A stretch of 6,362 nt of DNA. Origin: an uncultured bacterium (GTDB lineage: Bacteria; Planctomycetota; UBA1135; GCA-002686595). The notes under the pieces were generated by a model, which ran no database searches, was not told the DNA's origin, and was given only the letters and a program-made list of their open reading frames with translations. Where the stretch lies: NCBI GenBank assembly GCA_913058555.1, contig CAJXRJ010000451.1, positions 1 to 6,362 on the forward strand, read 5' to 3'. Below, in pieces: positions 1-5,388 of the stretch. Each line of letters starts with the position of its first letter. Position 1 is the stretch's first letter. The position numbers and the translations under genes were made by a program.

Positions 1-900
1 GCCATGGGCCAGGGGGACCTTGAGCCCGAGCCGAACCCCAGCTCCGTCCGCCGCTGCCGCCGATTCGGCCAACGTCTCCCCGGCTTCGTTCAGCAACTGA
101 TAGCCCACGACCCGAACCCCATCCGCCCGGGCCCCGACGCGCACTTCCTCGAGCCACTTCGGTTCCAGCAAACCGTCGACGTCAATGCGGAGTTCGGCCA
201 AGGTCCCCGGCCTCGCCTCACCCGTCGTTGACAGGAGGACGGGCGTGGTGACGTAGCGCGCGGTGGCTCCGAGGAGCTCCATCGCCTTCGGTGCCCGCAC
301 CACGAGATTGTCGAAATCCACGCCGATGGTCGGGGGCGCGGTCAGGTGAAAGCGGACCGCGGTGGTGCCGGCCGGGAGGACGAGTTCCACCCTACGGAAC
401 TCGGTGAGGACCAGCTTCGGCGTCAGGTTGAAACGCTGCCCCTCGCTGGATCCGCCAACCAGCTCCGCTTCCACGTGGAATCGTTTGCGCCGCGCCGCGC
501 GCTGCATCTCCATGGAGAGAATGCTGCCGTCGATCGCAGGACTGGCAAGGTCGAGCCTCACGGCGATGGTGGGCATCTTCTTGCCGTCCCGGGGAGCCCC
601 AAGGCGAAGGGCGTAGTCCCCGGGCTCACCGTCCGTTCGCTGCATGACCCGGAGGGATCGGCCCGGACCCGTGAATCTCCCGGCCTTGGTCTGGAGGGCT
701 TCGTGGATCCCTTCGGCGAGGCTATCGAAGGTCTCGACGTTCGCCCCCCCTTCCCATTGAACCGCGGCCGACGCAGCCCCTCCGAATGCCAGGATGGCCA
801 AGCCCACCCGGGCGAGGAGTCGAAGACCCAAGGAGCGAAGATGCGAGGGTCCAACGGCCGAAGACCGAGGGCATTGAGGGGCGTTCCGCGGTCGATTCAT
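1..900 (-). CDS. Exported beta-sandwich protein, possible sialidase N-terminal region (partial, 3' end missing)
   Basis: The frame stays open from an ATG at 900 to the window edge, about 300 codons, with no stop. The start has a long Arg-rich n-region, then a hydrophobic stretch around residues 28-46 (LLARVGLAILAFGGAASAA), which looks like a Sec signal peptide with cleavage near residue 46. Residues about 47-205 are beta-rich with no Cys after the signal, and end in VDFDNLVVRAP, the kind of closing strand seen in carbohydrate-binding jelly-roll domains. Residues about 215-300 (PVLLS, LRIDVDG, LEEVRVGA, ending VPLAHG) resemble the BNR-associated N-terminal domain that precedes the propeller of many bacterial exo-alpha-sialidases. 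The catalytic propeller, with its Asp boxes and Arg triad, would lie off the window, so the enzyme call is unproven. Any exported beta-sandwich protein is possible. No Shine-Dalgarno is seen. The gene lies 137 bp downstream of the ebo-like operon on the same strand. Confidence 0.75.
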   Translation of the reverse strand, partial: MNRPRNAPQCPRSSAVGPSHLRSLGLRLLARVGLAILAFGGAASAAVQWEGGANVETFDSLAEGIHEALQTKAGRFTGPGRSLRVMQRTDGEPGDYALRLGAPRDGKKMPTIAVRLDLASPAIDGSILSMEMQRAARRKRFHVEAELVGGSSEGQRFNLTPKLVLTEFRRVELVLPAGTTAVRFHLTAPPTIGVDFDNLVVRAPKAMELLGATARYVTTPVLLSTTGEARPGTLAELRIDVDGLLEPKWLEEVRVGARADGVRVVGYQLLNEAGETLAESAAAADGAGVRLGLKVPLAHG

Positions 901-1037
901 AGCAATGGGATCCCGGTGGACCCGGGTCGGGGGCGGCTAGATGGCCCCAGGTGCGATGGGCCGTCCAGGGGGCGTACGCCTTCGGGGCCGGAGCGTTGGC
1001 GCCACGCCCCGGCCGAGTGGAGGTATCCGCGAACGGC
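901..1037. other. Intergenic gap between the ebo-like operon and the partial exported-protein gene
   Basis: There are 137 GC-rich bases between two minus-strand genes. A short inverted repeat reads GGCCC...GGGCC on the minus strand, but it has no following T-run, so no intrinsic terminator can be called. No recognisable -35/-10 pair or RBS was seen ahead of the downstream gene. The gap is long compared with the junctions inside the operon, which suggests the downstream gene has its own promoter or is only partly read through. Confidence 0.5.
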
Positions 1038-1943
1038 TCAGTTCGGGACTTCGTCCGACACCTGGGCCTCTTGGCCACGGAGGACGGAGTTGTCGTGGAA
1101 GAGCTGGCGTTGGTCGATGCTCGGCTTCGCCTCAAGGGCCTCGAAATCGATCTGCCCGGACTGGCCGTAGGCGTCCACGGCGTTCTGATAGGTCGCGCGC
1201 CGAACGTCCTCCTCTGGGACGCCTTGCTCGATCATCATCTTGGCCGTCTTGGGCACCGAGAGCGGATCGCTCACGCCCCAGTCGCACGACGAATCCACGA
1301 TGAAGCGCTCGGCTCCATACTCCTTCGTGAGGTCCACCATGCGCTGGGAGCCCATCTTGGTGTGCGGATAGATGGTGAACGCCGACCACGCGCCTGCATC
1401 GAGGACGTCCTTGACGGTCTCCTCGTTGTTGTGATCAATGATCAGCTTCTGCATGTCGATGCCAATTTCCTTGGCCACATCCAAGGAGCGCCGAATGCCG
1501 CGCTTCTTGTCGCGGTGCGGCGAGTGCACCATGACGACCATGTCGTGCTCGCGGGCAAACTCGAGCTGCCACTGGTAAGCCTTCTCCTCGGCCTCGGTGA
1601 TCTCGTCGTAGCCGATCTCACCGATCGCAACGACCCCTTCCTTCAGGGCAAAGCGCGGCAGGATCTCAAAGACGTCCTTGGCAAGCCCCTCGTCGTTGGC
1701 CTCCTTGGAATTGAGGCCGATGGCACAGAAGTGCTGGATGCCGAACTGCGACGCACGGAAGCGTTCCCACCCGACAAGGCTGGAGAAGTAGTCCACGAAG
1801 GAACCGACGTTCGTGCGCGGCTGCCCGAGCCAAAAGGCCGGCTCGATGAGGCCACGGACGCCAGCTGCGGACATCCGCTCGTAGTCGTCGGTGGTCCGCG
1901 ACGTCATGTGGGCGTGCGGATCGAAGAATCGGAAGTCGGACAT
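1038..1943 (-). CDS. eboB: EboB-like TatD-family metal-dependent hydrolase
   Basis: This is a 301-residue amidohydrolase-superfamily TIM-barrel protein of the TatD type. The metal-site residues expected for TatD are present: H10 and H12 in FFDPHAHM, E109 in GEIGYD, H140 in VMVHSPH, H171 in IIDHNNE and an Asp in VDSSCDWG (probably D221). The segment IEPAFWLGQPRTNVGSF (33-49) followed by SQFGI (65-69), and the tail LFHDNSVLRG (281-290), are what I recall of EboB proteins rather than housekeeping TatD or YcfH. An upstream extension of the open frame exists, but the ATG at 1943 puts the barrel start and HxH at the usual distance and falls 4 bases after the eboA stop, so it is the chosen start. 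No Shine-Dalgarno is visible, so coupling to eboA translation is likely. There is no signal peptide, so the protein is cytoplasmic. The substrate of EboB is unknown. The family call is strong; the EboB assignment rests on motifs plus the eboA neighbour. Confidence 0.9.
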   Translation of the reverse strand: MSDFRFFDPHAHMTSRTTDDYERMSAAGVRGLIEPAFWLGQPRTNVGSFVDYFSSLVGWERFRASQFGIQHFCAIGLNSKEANDEGLAKDVFEILPRFALKEGVVAIGEIGYDEITEAEEKAYQWQLEFAREHDMVVMVHSPHRDKKRGIRRSLDVAKEIGIDMQKLIIDHNNEETVKDVLDAGAWSAFTIYPHTKMGSQRMVDLTKEYGAERFIVDSSCDWGVSDPLSVPKTAKMMIEQGVPEEDVRRATYQNAVDAYGQSGQIDFEALEAKPSIDQRQLFHDNSVLRGQEAQVSDEVPN

Positions 1944-1947
1944 ACGC

Positions 1948-2931
1948 TTAGGCGGGGGTATCGATGGAAGGGGAGTCAAAGGTCGAGGGCTCGGCGCCTT
2001 CCGGCGGCGAGACCGAGGCGAAGGCGTCGGCGGCGTGACGGCCCATGAGCGCCCATTGCGCAATCTGGCCGAAGAGAGAACCACCGTCCCGCTCAATTTC
2101 GCTCAGTCGCTCCGTATTGCCCATGCGACCGAGAGCCAGGATGGCCGCCTTGCGGGAGAGCTCATCGCTGCCGCTGAGTTCCGACTCGATGGCCTCGAGT
2201 GCACGGGGGTCGGCCGTGGTTCCAAGGCACATCCAGAGCTCGGGGTAGATGCGACGCCCGGCGCTCCGGCGCTCCTCCGCGAGGTCGAGGGCCATGCGCG
2301 CGAGCTCATCATCCACTCGGCTGTCGAACCCGGAGACCCGCCAAAGGGGCGCCTCGACGAACAGCATCTTGATGCAGAGCTGGCGCCAGGCGACGTCGTC
2401 GAAATGCGCAGCAGGGAAGGCCGAGTCGCAGCCATTCGCCTCGAACACCGTCTTCATGTTGGTGCGACAACCCTCCTGCGCTTGCCACACGAAACGCTCG
2501 GGCCCGGGGAGGAACTGGAGACTGCGGTAGAGCGCGCAGAGCTCCCCCTCGTCCGCGTAGCGAAACGCCTCTTCGATGGCCGCGGGGAGCCCTTCCGCGT
2601 CTGACCGTGCCTGGGCCACGATGAGCCTGACGCGCAAGGCTTCCAGAGCTGTCCAGCGCTCGGGGTTCCACCCGGGCACGAGGCCTTCGGCAGCGGCCAC
2701 CATGCGCTCCGAGGGCGCCAGGGGGCCCCGCGGCCCGTAGCGGCTCGCCATCGAAAGCACCTGGGAGAAGCGGTCCGGAGACAGCGGGGTCTCCAGAATC
2801 GCCTCCACCTGTCCGTCGGACCAGGTGGCGGCCTGCGCCCCCGATCGGCCAGACGTCGGCGCGCCTTCCAGCGCGTTCCGAAGCCACTCGTCGATCCGCG
2901 CAAGCTCTGGCGGATTTGCAGTTGTCGTCAT
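1948..2931 (-). CDS. eboA: EboA-like protein (ebo-cluster metabolite traffic family)
   Basis: This is a 327-residue soluble, helix-rich protein without a signal peptide. Landmarks of the EboA family as I know it appear in order: an N-terminal helical part with WNPERW (88-93) and EALRVRLI (97-104); LYRSLQFLPGPERFVWQA (134-151); EGCRTNMKTVFEA (153-165); then FDDVAWRQL-IKMLF-APLW-VSGFDSRVDDELARM (177-213); and EERRSAGRRIYPELW (219-233). The stretch at about 242-279 (ALEAIESEL, SRKAAILALGRMG) looks like a HEAT-type helical repeat. The last 25 residues are Pro/Ser-rich and probably disordered. EboA has no known enzymatic activity. In Nostoc the ebo cluster was implicated in moving a scytonemin precursor to the periplasm. 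The ATG start overlaps the toroid gene's stop by one base (TGATG), and the stop lies 4 bases before eboB. The eboA-eboB order matches known ebo clusters, which supports both calls. Confidence 0.85.
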   Translation of the reverse strand: MTTTANPPELARIDEWLRNALEGAPTSGRSGAQAATWSDGQVEAILETPLSPDRFSQVLSMASRYGPRGPLAPSERMVAAAEGLVPGWNPERWTALEALRVRLIVAQARSDAEGLPAAIEEAFRYADEGELCALYRSLQFLPGPERFVWQAQEGCRTNMKTVFEANGCDSAFPAAHFDDVAWRQLCIKMLFVEAPLWRVSGFDSRVDDELARMALDLAEERRSAGRRIYPELWMCLGTTADPRALEAIESELSGSDELSRKAAILALGRMGNTERLSEIERDGGSLFGQIAQWALMGRHAADAFASVSPPEGAEPSTFDSPSIDTPA

Positions 2932-4169
2932 CAGTTCTTGGCTTGGTCGAGCCCCTCTTGGAGCGATAGAACGAGGAAGGAAGTTCCTGCGTTCACGGTA
3001 TAGCTGGATCCGAGGAAGTCACTGGCCGCGCCGCTCTGGCGCTGGGTCTTCACAAGGTGTGGCCGCAGGCGCGCGTGGTACTCCTCGCGCTCGTCCTCGG
3101 GCAGTAGGTTGATCACCCGCGACGCGTAGTAGTGCGCGAAGAAGTAGAAGTAGCCCGCGTTGGCATGGAATCCCTCGTGGGGAATCGGGCGGAGCCGCAC
3201 GTGGTCGAGGAACCCATGCTTCTCGAAGAGCGCGTCGAGGCCCTCCTTCATCACACCCGGTGTCACACGCTTGTCGCCCAGCACCGAGCGGGCCCAATTG
3301 CCCACCTGGGTACGCCCGAGGCTGCCCTCCATCTTGTTGATGTGCTCCACCCCGCCAATGCGCGGCGTGGGATCGAGGTCGTAGGTGTAGGCGCCGTTCG
3401 GAAGCACGCAGCGGTTCAGGTACCGAAGCGCCCTCTCGGTGACCTTCGGCGGAACGTCGATACCCGCGGCCGGCGCCGCATGCAGCGCGGGAAGGACCAG
3501 CGCTGTGCAAAAACTGGTGGCCCACGTCGCCTGCACGTTGAACGGCGGATCGTCGTAGTAGGCCCACCCTCCGGTCGCCGCCTGGTGGTGCACGAGGACC
3601 CGCAGGAACTCGCGGCCGCGGGCCAGTAGCGGCTCCCTCAGGGCCTGTAGCGCACCCCCTTCCTGGAAGCGCGGGTCACCCAGAAGGTCAATGGCGGCCG
3701 AGAACCCGTAGAGGCTCGTCCAGACGTAGTCGATGTCCCAATCGCTGTCGCGTTTGGGCAGCTCCGCTTGGCAGAGAAACTCGACGGCCCGTCGCAATGC
3801 GATTTTGCGGTCCGGAGTTTCGTCCACGGCAGCCAGGGCCATGCAGCTGATGCCATGGCTGGCGATGCGCCACGAACGATAGGTATTGAGGGCGAACCCG
3901 AGCTCCAGCATCTTGGGCGCGTCATCGCCCCAAGACCCATCCGGCTTCTGGTTGTCGATCAAATAGGCAACGCCTTTGTCGATCGCTTCGCCCACGTCCT
4001 CGCGTGCCATGCGCAACGGCACGTCGGGGCGCACCGCCTCTTGGTCCCCGCGGGGCGGATCCCCCGCGGGGGGGTCTCCCTGCGCGGCCACCACGGGAGC
4101 CGTCGCCATCAGGAGCCCGAGCACCATGGCCCAACCCTGCAGACGGGTCGTTTGACTCTGGAGGCTCAT
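2931..4169 (-). CDS. Secreted squalene-cyclase/prenyltransferase-repeat (alpha-alpha toroid) protein
   Basis: This 412-residue protein has a clear Sec signal peptide: hydrophobic core WAMVLGLLMATAPVVAA at residues 13-29, cleavage near 29-30, and no lipobox Cys. A Gly/Asp/Pro-rich linker follows (30-48) with a near-repeat GDPPAGDPPRGD. The rest reads as helical repeats of the terpenoid-cyclase/prenyltransferase toroid fold. It has QW-like motifs NQKPDGSWG (73-81) and HHQAATGGWAYYDDP (194-208), plus ALRYLNRCVLPNGAYTYD (247-264). No DXDD motif of squalene-hopene cyclases is present; the nearest acidic run is DSDWDID at 141-147. Secreted toroid proteins of this kind are frequent in planctomycetes and their function is mostly unknown, so a cyclase activity should not be assumed. 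The start overlaps the lipoprotein gene's stop (ATGA), and the stop overlaps the eboA start. The early codons contain a strong GC hairpin. Confidence 0.85.
   Translation of the reverse strand: MSLQSQTTRLQGWAMVLGLLMATAPVVAAQGDPPAGDPPRGDQEAVRPDVPLRMAREDVGEAIDKGVAYLIDNQKPDGSWGDDAPKMLELGFALNTYRSWRIASHGISCMALAAVDETPDRKIALRRAVEFLCQAELPKRDSDWDIDYVWTSLYGFSAAIDLLGDPRFQEGGALQALREPLLARGREFLRVLVHHQAATGGWAYYDDPPFNVQATWATSFCTALVLPALHAAPAAGIDVPPKVTERALRYLNRCVLPNGAYTYDLDPTPRIGGVEHINKMEGSLGRTQVGNWARSVLGDKRVTPGVMKEGLDALFEKHGFLDHVRLRPIPHEGFHANAGYFYFFAHYYASRVINLLPEDEREEYHARLRPHLVKTQRQSGAASDFLGSSYTVNAGTSFLVLSLQEGLDQAKN
4046..4071 (-). repeat. Perfect GC-only inverted repeat in the early codons of the toroid gene
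   Basis: CCCCGCGGGG at 4046-4055 is itself palindromic and recurs at 4062-4071. The two copies can pair over 10 bp around a 6-base loop. In the mRNA this sits about 100 bases after the start codon, in codons for the GDPPAGDPPRGD linker. Part of the repeat follows from the repeated GDPP residues, but GGG, CCC and GCG/CGC codons at each position make the complementarity exact. Any effect on transcription or translation is inference. Confidence 0.7.
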
Positions 4170-5155
4170 TTCTTCTTGGGTGCGGCCTTTTTCTTCCCGC
4201 CCTGCGCTTTCTGTCGCGCGTCGTTGACCCGCTTCTGGAGGGACTTGACCTTTGCCGTCGCCTTGCCGGAGGCGCGCTTCTTCGCGTCTGCCTCGTCCGT
4301 GGCCTTCTCCACCTTGAGCTCCGCGGACCGTCGATCCTTCGCCGCGTTGTTCTGGGCCGAGAGGAGCGCAGACTCCTTGGCTCGGACCTTGCCGCTCAGC
4401 TCCTTGAGCCGGTTGGGCAACTCATGATCAATGGTCAAAGTGGATTCGGTCACGGCCACCTCCAAGGCCCGCTTGGCCCGCTCCACCTTGCGGCGCCCCC
4501 GGCGGAGAATCTCTGGCTTCGCGCTGGCTTCCACTTCCTGGGCAAAGATGTCCTCCAGGCCCACGAGATCCGTCTCCGCTGTGAGCAGGCGCTCCTCGGC
4601 ATCCGCCACCGCGAGCTGCGCCTTGGCGACCTTCAGAGGGCGCTCAGTCGCGTCGAAGACGGCCAGGGCGTCCTGGGCGGCCGCCAGCTCAGCGCGGGCG
4701 CTCCGGAGGGACTCGACGACCTCGATTTCCGTTCCAGCGGCCCCCATTTCGGCGATTTCCAGGTCCGCCTCGGCATAGCGCTGCTCGCGCTCCGCGTCGA
4801 CCTTCGCCTCTTTCGCTTCCGTGAGCTGCTTGGCGAGGGTCTCCGCGCTGGGCGGCTTTGGCTTCGCCTTCGCCTTGCCCTTGGCCTGCTGGGCCTTGGC
4901 CGCTTTCCCCGCCGCCGCAGACTCGTTCGGCCCCGGCTTCGCGGCGGCCTTAGGGGCTTTTTCGTCCTCCGCTGGCGCCATTTTGGCGCCCTCCATTGGA
5001 TCCGCGACAGGCATCGTCGCCGATGCCGCATCCCCCTGCTGGGCATTGGGGGCAGCAGAATCACCGGAGAGCCCAGCCACTGGGGTCTGGCAGGCAGCCG
5101 CGAAAAGCAGAAGCGCCACAGGGCCGGCGCACGTGATGGGATGGAGGGCCTTCAT
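4166..5155 (-). CDS. Predicted coiled-coil lipoprotein with Lys-rich tail
   Basis: I do not recognise this 329-residue protein as a named family. The N-terminus is a short signal sequence (hydrophobic 13-21) ending in LLFAAAC, with Cys22 as the probable lipidation site. Ala at -3 instead of the common Leu makes the lipobox imperfect. Residues about 23-102 are a low-complexity Ala/Pro/Lys/Gly linker (for example KAAKAQQAKGKAKAKPKPP). Residues about 103-315 are rich in Ala, Glu, Lys, Arg and Leu with heptad-like spacing, typical of a long coiled coil (AKQLTEAKEAKVDAEREQ, RAELAAAQDAL). The tail is strongly basic, GGKKKAAPKKK. It is the first gene of the operon. Its TGA stop shares ATGA with the toroid gene start. 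Compositional bias means database hits will be promiscuous, so similarity to tropomyosin-like or TolA-like proteins would not prove function. A periplasmic or outer-membrane anchored spacer or scaffold is a guess. Confidence 0.75.
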   Translation of the reverse strand: MKALHPITCAGPVALLLFAAACQTPVAGLSGDSAAPNAQQGDAASATMPVADPMEGAKMAPAEDEKAPKAAAKPGPNESAAAGKAAKAQQAKGKAKAKPKPPSAETLAKQLTEAKEAKVDAEREQRYAEADLEIAEMGAAGTEIEVVESLRSARAELAAAQDALAVFDATERPLKVAKAQLAVADAEERLLTAETDLVGLEDIFAQEVEASAKPEILRRGRRKVERAKRALEVAVTESTLTIDHELPNRLKELSGKVRAKESALLSAQNNAAKDRRSAELKVEKATDEADAKKRASGKATAKVKSLQKRVNDARQKAQGGKKKAAPKKK

Positions 5156-5388
5156 GATCGTTGGACACCATCATGGGAACGCTCATCGACACTGCAACGC
5201 GCATTTGGGAGACTCCTGGCCGCTTGACGAGCCCAGGGGCGCCCCCACGGTGCTCCCGGGACTGCCCGTGGCCCCCACCAAGGCCATCGGGGAGCCCCGC
5301 CCCGCCCGGTTTCATCGCTGGGTCGCCCTCCCGGCACTCCCCTGGCCCGTCCAACCACCTTTGGCCCACCTTCGGACCCCACCAAGAC
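5156..5388. promoter_or_regulatory. Divergent intergenic region between the ebo-like operon and the P5C dehydrogenase gene
   Basis: These 233 bases must hold the promoters of two divergent transcripts unless the operon promoter lies elsewhere. I found no convincing -35/-10 pair on either strand. On the minus strand TTGCAG (about 5201-5206) could be a -35 box, but the hexamer 17 bases on is not TATAAT-like. A perfect palindrome GGGGCGCCCC lies at 5236-5245, and a 10-base direct repeat CCCCACCAAG occurs at 5273-5282 and 5377-5386. Both may be chance in such GC-rich DNA. Neither flanking start codon has a clear Shine-Dalgarno. Confidence 0.35.

Noticed and set aside
901..1037. Intrinsic terminator after eboB
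   Set aside because: Only a 5-bp GC stem with a 10-base loop and no T-run is present.
346..1170. A 274-codon plus-strand open frame over the left-hand gene and gap
   Set aside because: It has Arg/Gly/Pro-rich composition without hydrophobic periodicity, and it overlaps a better-supported minus-strand gene with a signal peptide.
951..2048. A 365-codon plus-strand open frame opposite eboB
   Set aside because: It is antisense to a gene with intact family motifs, ends in an Arg-only low-complexity tail, and has no recognisable domain. It is typical of GC-rich shadow frames.
1944..2096. A longer EboB starting from an ATG at 2096
   Set aside because: The extra 51 residues are Arg/Pro/Ser-rich, overlap the eboA coding region, and precede the natural barrel start MSDFRFFDPHAH. 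The ATG at 1943 fits the family and the 4-base gap.
4004..5227. A 407-codon plus-strand open frame opposite the lipoprotein gene
   Set aside because: It runs antisense to the coiled-coil gene, and its Leu/Arg/Gly-rich composition is what complementing Ala/Glu/Lys codons gives. It has no signal or motif.
5273..5386. Direct repeat CCCCACCAAG in the divergent intergenic region as an operator pair
   Set aside because: Two 10-base copies 104 bases apart in C-rich DNA are weak evidence. They have no dyad symmetry and no third copy.
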